Shown piece by piece: positions 8,086 to 14,109 of a DNA stretch of 15,690 nucleotides; the first letter of the stretch is position 1; every line of letters begins with the position of its first letter. The translations under genes were made by a program, and so were the position numbers. Location: the NCBI GenBank assembly GCA_023433855.1, contig JAEYTV010000452.1, positions 1-15,690 on the forward strand. Reading direction: 5' to 3'. Source of the DNA: Pseudomonadota bacterium (lineage in GTDB: Bacteria; Pseudomonadota; Alphaproteobacteria; Rhizobiales; Rhizobiaceae). The notes below the pieces were generated by a model, which was not told the origin of the DNA, ran no database searches, and saw only the letters and a program-made list of their open reading frames with translations.

Positions 8086-8655
8086 TCACGGGACCAGCTT
8101 CCGGAGGGCGGCGTCCACCCTATCCTGAAGCAGAGGACCGGCGATGCGGTCGAATGCAGCCTTCGTCGCCCCCTTGGTCATCTCCGTCGGAATGACGACG
8201 CCCGACCGGGCGAACGTTATGCGGCTTCCTGACCGGTTGAGCCTGTAGAACGCGTGACCATCGAACTTTGCTACAGCCTTCCGATCTGGAAAGCGGCCAC
8301 CCTTCATGAACGCGCCCGGATAGAGCGTGGCCTTCCCGAATGGTTTAGCAACCACGCCGGCTTCGGTTTCCCGTGGGCTCAGATATTTGAGGCGGATGTT
8401 TCCACCTCTGGTGATCATCTCATAGGACAACCGACCGGGTCGCGCTACCGTCGGGTCGCCGACAGCCTTGACGATCGTCTTTCGTGGCAGGCCGGTCTGC
8501 TTCGTCAGGTTGCGGATCACCTGCGTCTTTGCACGGTTGCCGACCTGGTTGACGATCCGGGGCAGAACGTTCGGGAAGCGCTCGTTCAGCAAGATAACTC
8601 TCTTGCCGAACCTTCGAACGTTTTCGTCTGCCCATTTCGCGATGATCAGAGACAT
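8086..8655 (-). CDS. Minor tail protein, lambda gpZ-like, displaced upstream of terminase
   Basis: The ATG at 8655 has an SD-like GAGG six bases upstream; a GTG at 8658 is the alternative. The 189-aa product is the size of lambda gpZ (192 aa) and shares its pattern. An early NQVGNRAKTQVIRNLTKQTGLPRKTIVKAV helix is followed by basic strands, YPGAFMKGGRF near the middle, and a late VVIPTEMTKGATKAAFDRI...DRVDAALRKL segment. gpZ is needed for correct head-tail connection. In lambda it lies after FII, whereas here it lies on the other side of the terminase genes. The family call rests on pattern resemblance and length. Confidence 0.65.
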   Translation of the reverse strand: MSLIIAKWADENVRRFGKRVILLNERFPNVLPRIVNQVGNRAKTQVIRNLTKQTGLPRKTIVKAVGDPTVARPGRLSYEMITRGGNIRLKYLSPRETEAGVVAKPFGKATLYPGAFMKGGRFPDRKAVAKFDGHAFYRLNRSGSRITFARSGVVIPTEMTKGATKAAFDRIAGPLLQDRVDAALRKLVP

Positions 8656-8663
8656 CACCTACC

Positions 8664-8705
8664 TCACCGAATAGGTGCAGCCGCCATCACAGCGGCGAGG
8701 TTCAT
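8664..8705 (-). CDS. Possible 13-codon leader peptide upstream of the gpZ-like gene
   Basis: ATG at 8705 is preceded by GGGAGG five bases upstream, one of the best SD sequences in the window. It opens a 13-codon frame (MNLAAVMAAAPIR) whose TGA lies eight bases before the gpZ-like ATG. That stop overlaps the latter's SD. The arrangement suggests translational coupling or a short regulatory leader. Peptides this short can occur by chance, and the peptide itself shows no recognisable motif, so this is tentative. Confidence 0.35.
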   Translation of the reverse strand: MNLAAVMAAAPIR

Positions 8706-8762
8706 AACAGCCTCCCTCGTTCAAGGACGAAAGTGACAAAGCCCATACTCTAGAAGCACGAA

Positions 8763-8782
8763 AGGCGCCCCGAAGGACGCCT
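8763..8782 (-). terminator. Intrinsic terminator-like hairpin with UUCG tetraloop
   Basis: On the minus strand this is an 8-bp stem (AGGCGUCC/GGGCGCCU with one U-G pair) closed by a cUUCGg tetraloop and followed by UUUCGU. It lies about 170 bases after the NusG-like stop and about 110 bases before the gpZ-like start. It could end the early transcript or act as the late-operon terminator that an antiterminator overcomes. The U-tract is short, so efficiency is uncertain. Confidence 0.6.
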
Positions 8783-8954
8783 CATCATCTGGTCATAGCA
8801 GTAGCACTTGCACTGAGTCGGTGCCTCTCCTGAGGCTGTCGGGGCTGGGGTAGGAAGCCCTGTTCCGTGACGCCGGTCCGGCGTCGTCTGGCCCGATCAG
8901 GTCGAGCGATGATGACGGTGAGACATTCCTACGTGTCCAATACCCATACGACTC

Positions 8955-9599
8955 TCACAGCTTTTTAAGAAACGCAAGGGGGATGCTCGCGAGGTCGAAG
9001 GCGCGTCCCTGCACGTCGATCCGGACGCTCGCCCTCGCTTGCCGGCACCACTTTACCGAAGTCACGACACACATAAAGCCGGCGAATGGCCCCATCACGA
9101 TATCGGCTCTGTCACCGTCCTTCATCGTCTTGTCGACCGCGATGCGGGGCGTTTCCGTTTGCTGATAAAAGCGTCTGAAAACATCCACATCAGCGTCGCG
9201 TATCACGTGATACGAACCGGCATGGCTACCGACGATATCGACGACATTTTTGTGGCTTCTCAGCCCAAGAAATGCCGCCGGCGAGGGAACGATCCGCACC
9301 AGCATGTAGCCCGGAAAGCATGGAATGCTGCGCTCTACCTTCCGGCCTCGACGAACCTCTACCACCATTTCACGGGGCATGAACGCCTCGATCCGCGATG
9401 CCCGCAGAGCGTTTTCCACAGCCGATTCGCAGTCTTTTTTGATCTGCAGGCAGTACCAACGAGCTTCCCACAGCTTCTCATAGACACGATCGACACACGC
9501 GGCAGACCGATTCGCCTCCTCCTCGCCGATCTCGCGTCTAACCCGGGCGATCTTTTCCATTCCTTGCGTCACGTCCAGTTCAACCCCTTTGTGCATCAT
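8955..9599 (-). CDS. NusG-family protein, candidate phage late-gene antiterminator
   Basis: The start chosen is ATG at 9599, seven bases past the upstream stop with AGGA five bases before it. ATGs at 9617-9623 overlap the upstream gene and lack an SD. The 214-aa protein has an N-terminal helical extension (1-45). An NGN-type domain follows (about 46-145: RWYCLQIKKDCESAVENALRASRIEAFMP..., then PCFPGYMLVRI). It ends in a KOW-type C-terminal domain (about 160-214, DRADIVMGPFAGFMCVV). NusG-family proteins bind RNA polymerase and the clamp and change pausing or termination. Specialised paralogs act on dedicated operons. Its place directly before a terminator-bearing leader and the whole late operon suggests a Q-like role. 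The family is clear; the phage role is inference. Confidence 0.85.
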   Translation of the reverse strand: MMHKGVELDVTQGMEKIARVRREIGEEEANRSAACVDRVYEKLWEARWYCLQIKKDCESAVENALRASRIEAFMPREMVVEVRRGRKVERSIPCFPGYMLVRIVPSPAAFLGLRSHKNVVDIVGSHAGSYHVIRDADVDVFRRFYQQTETPRIAVDKTMKDGDRADIVMGPFAGFMCVVTSVKWCRQARASVRIDVQGRAFDLASIPLAFLKKL

Positions 9600-9606
9600 C
9601 GTGATC

Positions 9607-10773
9607 CTATGCCGCATCATCATTGCCCTTGCCCTCGTTCAGACGCATCTGGAAATCCGCCATGGCGTCCTCAGGCTCCCCCGGCGGGAGGTAGAACCAG
9701 TCCCACTTGGTCGAAGGCCAGGGCCAGCCATGGCGCTCGAACATCTCCTGCCACCGCTGGGCAAGCCCGCTGTCACGATGCACCTTGGTAAAGCCTTCCG
9801 AGATCGTCACCAGCGCTGTAGCCACCAAGGACGGCCTGGGATCGGACGCCATCGCAGACGCCTTGGGCCATCCGTATTTCGCCCGCCTCTCACGCTCGAT
9901 GGCGCGGGCCCTGTCGGCGTCTCGCATCTGTGCCTGCTGGAACGCGGTCAGCGCCGGCCATGCGGTCGCCATCGGTTTGGAAACTTCGGCCAGCAGCAAC
10001 GCCATCCATGGTCGGCTCATCGCGTTGTGCAGCTGCGGCGCGGATGCCTCCGCCTTCGCTTCCGTCACGTCGTCGAACAGCTTTTCCCGGAAATAGGTGG
10101 ATGGCGCCGGCACATGGCTCTTGCGCTGCGCCTTCAGCATGGCGAACCATGCATCCCGACGCTGTTCCGCCCTCTCGCGCTCCCCAGCCGTCAGGGAGAA
10201 CCATTCGCGCTTGGCCTGTTCCTTCGGCATACCGGCAAACCCAGGCCAGTCCTTGATCGTCCGCCAGAATGCCCGCTCGATGGCTTTCGCATCTTCCTGC
10301 CCAAGCTCGCGCGCACCCTCTCTCGGATTTACTGGTTCTATTACTGGTTCCCTTACAGGTTCTATTGAGGACTCAGGAGTCCGGTTCAAAGCGCCACCAG
10401 AGTCCGGTTCAAAGGTGCAATCCTGTCCGGTTGAAGCCTCGTTTGAGGCGGACAATTTGTCCGGTTCATTTTCGGCTGTTTCGGCATGCACCGCGCGGCG
10501 AAATCCCGGCTCGAATGCAAGGCTGTAGCGGTTGGCCTTGCGGTTTTTCCCTTCGCGCGCCTCGGTCCAGTTCACCAGTCCCTTGTCTCGCAGCGAGGCA
10601 AGCGAGCGCCGCACGGAGCGCTCGTCGATCTCACACGCGTCCGCGAGATAATCCTGCTTCGGATAGCAGCCGTAGATCGGGTTATGGCAGTCGGCGAGGT
10701 GCCAGAGCACGCGGGCTTCCGTGCAGGAGATCCCGCGGATCTTCACCGCCCACATGGTTGCTTCGTGGCTCAT
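9607..10773 (-). CDS. HTH (helix-turn-helix 36-type) protein, putative replication initiator in the lambda O position
   Basis: The ATG at 10773 (MSHEATMWAVKIRGISCTEARVL) has a GGAG SD six bases upstream. The open frame upstream of it overlaps another gene and is not convincing protein. The 388-aa product has an N-terminal winged HTH (about 5-85, including YPKQDYLADACEIDERSVRRSLASLRDKGLVNW). A low-complexity linker follows (about 90-160) with EPV repeats, then a C-terminal domain rich in Trp, Arg and Glu that I do not recognise. The linker is encoded by repeated DNA that looks like an origin (separate entry). HTH, iteron-bearing linker and C-terminal domain together recall lambda O. Replication initiation is inferred; a transcriptional regulator is possible. 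Confidence 0.7.
   Translation of the reverse strand: MSHEATMWAVKIRGISCTEARVLWHLADCHNPIYGCYPKQDYLADACEIDERSVRRSLASLRDKGLVNWTEAREGKNRKANRYSLAFEPGFRRAVHAETAENEPDKLSASNEASTGQDCTFEPDSGGALNRTPESSIEPVREPVIEPVNPREGARELGQEDAKAIERAFWRTIKDWPGFAGMPKEQAKREWFSLTAGERERAEQRRDAWFAMLKAQRKSHVPAPSTYFREKLFDDVTEAKAEASAPQLHNAMSRPWMALLLAEVSKPMATAWPALTAFQQAQMRDADRARAIERERRAKYGWPKASAMASDPRPSLVATALVTISEGFTKVHRDSGLAQRWQEMFERHGWPWPSTKWDWFYLPPGEPEDAMADFQMRLNEGKGNDDAA
10331..10470. repeat. Iteron-like repeat cluster inside the HTH gene, candidate replication origin
   Basis: Three tandem 12-bp units related to ACTGGTTCTATT start at 10331, 10343 and 10355. They are followed by copies of the (A/T)GTCCGGTT(C/G)A core at 10378, 10401 and 10424, exactly 23 bp apart, and a fourth at 10458. 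The 23-bp period is not a multiple of three. The copies therefore fall in all three frames and encode different peptides (LNRT, FEPD, STGQD, NEPDK). This points to selection on the DNA. Lambda ori has the same arrangement of iterons inside gene O. Confidence 0.6.
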
Positions 10774-10814
10774 GAGCGTCTCCAGACGCCGCCGAAGTCG
10801 ATTGCTATGGCCAT

Positions 10815-11111
10815 TCAATCCCCCAGTCCGACCGGTTCGCGCCCTTCGGCGATACGCCGCAGCCGCCCATTGATGCAGCAGAAGGACATATGACTTGCTA
10901 TATGCCCGTCGTCGCGCCGGTCTTCGCGCAGGATGGACAGCATGGATTCGAGGTAGAAAAGGCCCTCGCCGAAACCGGAGAGCCGCAGCCAGCGGCGTAT
11001 GAACGCCTCGTCGAGGATCAACCCCGACAGTGGGCACCGGAGCAGCCACAGGGCCATGTCCTGCTGCGTGGCGCAGTCGGATATGTCGAAGGAGGAAGCC
11101 GCGTCTCTCAA
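10815..11111 (-). CDS. Hypothetical early phage protein (98 aa)
   Basis: The frame ends at 10815, 41 bases before the HTH gene. The best start is TTG at 11111, which overlaps the upstream stop (TTGA) and has GGGAGG seven bases upstream. An ATG at 11057 would give a shorter form with no good SD. The product contains QQDMALWLLRCPLSGLILDEAFIRRWLRLSGFGEGLFYLESMLSIL, a largely helical stretch. A Cys pair (SFCCINGRLRR) lies near the end. I do not recognise the family. Position and overlap support a real gene within the early operon, but the start is uncertain. Confidence 0.5.
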   Translation of the reverse strand: MRDAASSFDISDCATQQDMALWLLRCPLSGLILDEAFIRRWLRLSGFGEGLFYLESMLSILREDRRDDGHIASHMSFCCINGRLRRIAEGREPVGLGD

Positions 11112-11662
11112 CGCCCGCCCTCCCTCTGCCAGCGATAGAAGTCTGCCCGGAGCCTCTGGAAGCGTTTCCGGGCATCCTCGTCTGCGTTGAGTTCCGCCTT
11201 GGAGGCAATGCGAAGCATGCCCTTCATGCGAGTTTCGGCGGCAAGCGGTGAGCCGATCGCTCCAGACAGGCCCTGCGCTTCGAGGAAGCCCCAGAAGCGC
11301 CGGTTTTCGCAAAGCTGCTTGGCCTGGAAACCGAAATTCTCTTCCCGCTTGCTTCCGAGCAGCCGGTCCAGTTCGGCCCGCAGCTCGCGCACCCGCTGCA
11401 CGGCCCGCCCGATGAAGCCGAGGAAGAAGAACAGGTTGTCGAGCGCGCCCGCGATCAGCTCCTGCTCGTCCGGCAGGGCTTCATGGTGCAGGGTGAGGAT
11501 CTTCACTTCCTCGCCGGTGGAGCGGAGCGCGAAGAGATGGATGCCATCGCGGTCGGCTTCCATGTTCCACTGGTCGCCTTGCAGGCGGTCGGCGATGCCG
11601 CGCAGCTGCTGCAGCTTGTTCAGTTCCTTTTCCTTGTCGGTCAGGGGAGGCATCGCGTTCAT
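11108..11662 (-). CDS. Hypothetical early phage protein (184 aa)
   Basis: The ATG at 11662 overlaps the stop of the methyltransferase-like gene by four bases (ATGA), which decides the start; the open frame upstream of it is not coding. The protein begins MNAMPPLTDKEKELNKLQQLRGIADRLQGDQWNMEADRDGIHLFALRSTGEEVKILTL. The middle is helical (AGALDNLFFFLGFIGRAVQRVRELRAELDRLLG) and the C-terminus is basic (ARKRFQRLRADFYRWQREGGR). The FFFLGFIG run is hydrophobic but short for a membrane span. I do not recognise a family. Operon position among replication-type genes suggests an early function. Confidence 0.7.
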   Translation of the reverse strand: MNAMPPLTDKEKELNKLQQLRGIADRLQGDQWNMEADRDGIHLFALRSTGEEVKILTLHHEALPDEQELIAGALDNLFFFLGFIGRAVQRVRELRAELDRLLGSKREENFGFQAKQLCENRRFWGFLEAQGLSGAIGSPLAAETRMKGMLRIASKAELNADEDARKRFQRLRADFYRWQREGGR

Positions 11663-13062
11663 GCCGCCTCGCTTTCCGCCCCAGGCGCGATAGCAGGCAG
11701 GTAGTCTTTCCAGTCGACGCGGCTGATGATCGTCTGGTTGCCGTAGCTGCCGTCTTCCTGCATCTCCCACACGAACCAGGCCGTGTTCATGCTGCTGGAG
11801 GCGACGGGTCCCTCCCATCCGTCCCGGTGCATCATCGGCAGGCGGCGCTTGAAGCAGATGATTCGCGCTGGGGGGTTTTCCTGCAGCGCGAACTCCCGAT
11901 CAGGATCATCGAACCCGAACCAGAAGTTGGCATTCAGCAGCAGGGCCATCTTGCGCGGCCGGTGCACCTTCAGGGCATGCGCGACGAAGGCGTTCAGCAC
12001 CGGTCCGTAAGGCGGATTGGATATGATGTCCGGTTCCGCTTCGTTGCGGCCCGTTTCGAGGAAGTCGATCACCTCCTGGCAGACACCATCGCTGTCGCTT
12101 GTGCCGTAGTCGACGAGATCCGAAAGGATTACGCCAAAACCCGCTGCCTCCAGCAGGCGGGAGATCGCACCTTTTCCGCAGGCAGGTTCGAGGACCCAGA
12201 GCTTGAACCGCTCCAGTGCCAGCAGCGCATGGACCGCTTCGGGCGGCGTTTCGTAGAGATTGTTGCCCCGCTCTTCCTTGGTCGCCGTCTTCGTGCCGAT
12301 CGATGCCCGAAGGCTTGCGCGGCTCGGCTCCAGCCCCGCGGCAAGGCGCGCCGCAATCGCCCGCTCGACGATGCCGGGTGCCCCTCGTTCAGCATCCGCC
12401 AGCCGGCGAGCGTCGAGGATTTCCTTGCGGGAGAGACCGGTATCGGACGCCAACAAACCGTTTCCATATGGAACGGTTTTCGGCCTTCCTCCCTTTGCGG
12501 TCGATCCGACCAGTCCCGCCGCCTGCGCCGCATCCCATTCCGCCGCGATCGCCATCTTGGCGCGCGCCTCGATCAGCAGTGCATCGCCTTGCAGTTGCCG
12601 CGCCTTGGCGCAAAGGGCTTCCGTCGCCCCGAACTTTTCCGCGAACTGCGCTTCGGTTTTGGCCTGGGCATAGGCGCCGGCCGCGACAATCCGCGCCCGG
12701 ATGACATCGCCATCGTCGAGCAGCGCCCTCGCCCGTTCCACTGTCGCGACGAGCCCGGAGGCGTCGATTCGCTCCACCACGGAACGATCGGCGACAGGAG
12801 CAGGAACGGCGTCGCGTTGCGTCGGCGCTTCGGCTTCCTCGCCATCCAGCCAGGCAAGCAGCGCCCGCGCCTTCTCGGTCGGGTACCAGAGGGAAGCCTG
12901 TTTCCGGTCGCGCTCCAGGTAGCCATGGGCGTTGCAGTTCGCCGCCGCCGTGCGTTCAGCCTGCCCGGAATCCTCGAAACGCCCCTCGGTAATCGCCGCC
13001 CGAACGATGGCGAGCCCGCGCGGCCCCGGCACCTTGAAGGGTCTCTTCTGATCCGCGCCCAT
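11659..13062 (-). CDS. Winged-helix plus NPPY-type DNA (adenine) methyltransferase-like protein
   Basis: The start at 13062 shares one base with the upstream stop (TGATG); 467 aa. Residues about 18-73 look like a winged helix (RAAITEGRFEDSGQAERTAAANCNAHGYLERDRKQASLWYPTEKARALLAWL). Residues about 105-255 are a helical Ala/Arg-rich region ending in GLSRKEILDARRLADAE, like the N-terminal part of several phage and plasmid proteins. Residues about 268-440 form a Rossmann methyltransferase with YETPPEAV, the SAM motif EPACGKG (292-298) and the catalytic NPPYG (349-353). NPPY is typical of N6-adenine methyltransferases, so methylation of phage DNA against restriction or in regulation is plausible. 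The target sequence is unknown. Confidence 0.75.
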   Translation of the reverse strand: MGADQKRPFKVPGPRGLAIVRAAITEGRFEDSGQAERTAAANCNAHGYLERDRKQASLWYPTEKARALLAWLDGEEAEAPTQRDAVPAPVADRSVVERIDASGLVATVERARALLDDGDVIRARIVAAGAYAQAKTEAQFAEKFGATEALCAKARQLQGDALLIEARAKMAIAAEWDAAQAAGLVGSTAKGGRPKTVPYGNGLLASDTGLSRKEILDARRLADAERGAPGIVERAIAARLAAGLEPSRASLRASIGTKTATKEERGNNLYETPPEAVHALLALERFKLWVLEPACGKGAISRLLEAAGFGVILSDLVDYGTSDSDGVCQEVIDFLETGRNEAEPDIISNPPYGPVLNAFVAHALKVHRPRKMALLLNANFWFGFDDPDREFALQENPPARIICFKRRLPMMHRDGWEGPVASSSMNTAWFVWEMQEDGSYGNQTIISRVDWKDYLPAIAPGAESEAA

Positions 13063-13283
13063 CAGTTCACCCTCGCCAGCTTGTCGAGATAGGCCGCACC
13101 AGCCCGGGTGATCTGGAAGCTGCGGGGCTGCTCCGGGACGCGCTGCAGGTATCCGGCATCCAGGCACCTCCGGGCGAGCGCCAACTCGTAAGGCTCCGCA
13201 TGCAGGGGCTCGCCGGCGAAACGGACACGCCGCAAGAAGGTGCAGGCAGCAGCACCGATCGGCTGGATGACGGCATCACTCAT
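13062..13283 (-). CDS. Small winged-helix protein (73 aa)
   Basis: The ATG at 13283 overlaps the CII-like stop by eight bases. A GTG at 13295 is a weaker alternative. The 73-aa protein contains EPYELALARRCLDAGYLQRVPEQPRSFQITRAGAAYLDKLARV (residues about 31-72). It reads as a recognition helix, a wing (SFQIT) and a final helix (AAYLDKL), typical of a compact winged-helix fold. A similar module begins the next protein. It is probably a DNA-binding regulator or accessory replication factor; no specific family name is justified. Confidence 0.6.
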   Translation of the reverse strand: MSDAVIQPIGAAACTFLRRVRFAGEPLHAEPYELALARRCLDAGYLQRVPEQPRSFQITRAGAAYLDKLARVN

Positions 13284-13788
13284 CGCTGCCACCAACGATC
13301 TTCAGGGCCGCCGTCCGGTCGCCGCCCTTGGCCAGCACCTGCGCATAAAGCGCCTTCTGCTCCATCGCCTTGCTGATCAGGTTGTCGAGATCCTGCATGC
13401 CCTGTCTCGCTTCCGTGCCGCTCACCACCATGTCGGAGAAGGAAAGCGAGGCATTGCGCTGGAATTCCGTGGCGGCGGATCCGACTTCGAGCGAACCGCG
13501 CACCAGGCAGGAGCCTTCGGCATTCACTTCGCGCGGGTCCGTCAGCTTGCAGCCGTGCAGCCCGGCCATCACTCGCGTCACGCAAGGGTCGCCGCATTCC
13601 GCTTCCAGCCGTAGCACGGCCGGGATCGGCAAAAGCTCGGTATCGGCATCATTGTTGCACCGCCCGACCTGGCTCTTGGACAGGGAGCAGGCGGCGGCCG
13701 CAGCTTCGATGCCGCCGTTTTTCTTGATGAGAAGGCGGTTCGCAGCCTTGAGCTGGTAAAACCAGGCATTGGTGAGAGTGTCCTGCAT
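13276..13788 (-). CDS. CII-like phage regulatory HTH protein
   Basis: The ATG at 13788 has a GGAG SD seven bases upstream; 170 aa. Residues about 15-80 (ANRLLIKKNGGIEAAAAACSLSKSQVGRCNNDADTELLPIPAVLRLEAECGDPCVTRVMAGL) form an HTH. It is followed by the ordered helix pattern of the phage regulatory CII family seen in many proteobacterial prophages. The C-terminal half holds a coiled-coil-like segment (GMQDLDNLISKAMEQKALYAQVLAKGGD), probably for oligomerisation. It is the first gene of the early operon after the control region, the place of lambda cII. Activation of lysogeny genes is possible but not shown. Confidence 0.6.
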   Translation of the reverse strand: MQDTLTNAWFYQLKAANRLLIKKNGGIEAAAAACSLSKSQVGRCNNDADTELLPIPAVLRLEAECGDPCVTRVMAGLHGCKLTDPREVNAEGSCLVRGSLEVGSAATEFQRNASLSFSDMVVSGTEARQGMQDLDNLISKAMEQKALYAQVLAKGGDRTAALKIVGGSDE

Positions 13789-13808
13789 TGGAAGTCTCCA
13801 GACATAGC

Positions 13809-13853
13809 TTTCCCGCGCCGGGAAAAATCCCGTGCGTTTCCCTTCGTGGGAAA
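13809..13853. promoter_or_regulatory. Pair of 17-bp inverted repeats (TTTCCC-N5-GGGAAA), candidate operators
   Basis: Two copies of the same dyad, TTTCCC-N5-GGGAAA, occur at 13809-13825 and 13837-13853 with different inner bases. Their centres are 28 bp apart, and they lie 20-65 bases upstream of the CII-like ATG. Conserved arms with variable spacers are typical of a dimer-binding operator. The bound protein is unknown; the Cro-like, CII-like and winged-helix proteins are candidates. RNA hairpins are an alternative. Confidence 0.5.
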
Positions 13854-13920
13854 GGATCAGACGTGAGAAGTTCAGGGCCTCAGATCATGGAGGTCCACAT
13901 GCACGCAGCACGCAGAAACG

Positions 13921-14022
13921 AGCCGGTCGGGGCACGACGCGGACGAGCCCCGACCGGTTGGAGCGCCAACCCTGGGAGGAGGAGCGGGAGGGCGCAGACA
14001 GCGAACGGGGAGGAGGTTCGCT
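13921..14022 (-). ncRNA. Candidate structured RNA with two anti-Shine-Dalgarno (CCUCCUCCC) loops
   Basis: On the minus strand, exact CCTCCTCCC occurs at 14016-14008 and 13982-13974. The first sits in the nine-base loop of a perfect 7-bp stem (14000-14006 with 14016-14022). The second sits in a 23-base loop closed by GCGCC/GGCGC (13963-13967 with 13991-13995). A strong 11-bp hairpin with a 13-base loop follows (13923-13933 with 13947-13957). Alphaproteobacterial small RNAs such as the CCUCCUCCC-motif (cuckoo-type) and NfeR1-type RNAs present this motif in loops. No promoter is identified, and the U-tract after the last hairpin is poor. Confidence 0.35.
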
Positions 14023-14109
14023 CGCTGAGGGAAAAGAAAGGCCGCCAGGGCTCAGAGGTCCGCCACCCTGGCGACAGTTGGCGCGGCCGCGTACCTGGCC
14101 GCGCGGGCG

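Larger units (their letters stand above)
8656..8954. other. 299-bp gene-poor structured leader between NusG-like gene and late operon
   Basis: No substantial ORF fits here. Read leftward, the region carries a near-perfect palindrome (8869-8885, GACGCCGG-T-CCGGCGTC), then a GCCTC/GAGGC hairpin with a four-base loop (8823-8836). A UUCG-loop terminator (8763-8782) and a 13-codon ORF with a strong SD (8664-8705) follow. The array lies where a late promoter, leader and terminator would be expected in a lambdoid phage. No promoter hexamers stand out. The role as an antitermination leader is inference from the adjacent NusG-like gene. Confidence 0.5.

Noticed and set aside
8810..8824. GCACTGAGTCGGTGC hairpin resembling the last hairpin of Cas9 tracrRNA
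   Set aside because: Only one short stem matches, on the strand opposite to transcription, with no repeats, cas genes or anti-repeat nearby. Chance resemblance.
10774..11208. N-terminal extension of the HTH gene by 145 codons
   Set aside because: The extension overlaps the 98-aa gene, is Arg/Pro-rich shadow sequence, and the ATG at 10773 has a proper SD.
11663..11818. N-terminal extension of the 184-aa protein gene
   Set aside because: It overlaps the methyltransferase C-terminus; the ATGA overlap start at 11662 fits the operon pattern.
11827..13092. Plus-strand open frame of 421 codons
   Set aside because: Shadow of the methyltransferase gene, whose SAM and NPPY motifs are clear on the minus strand.
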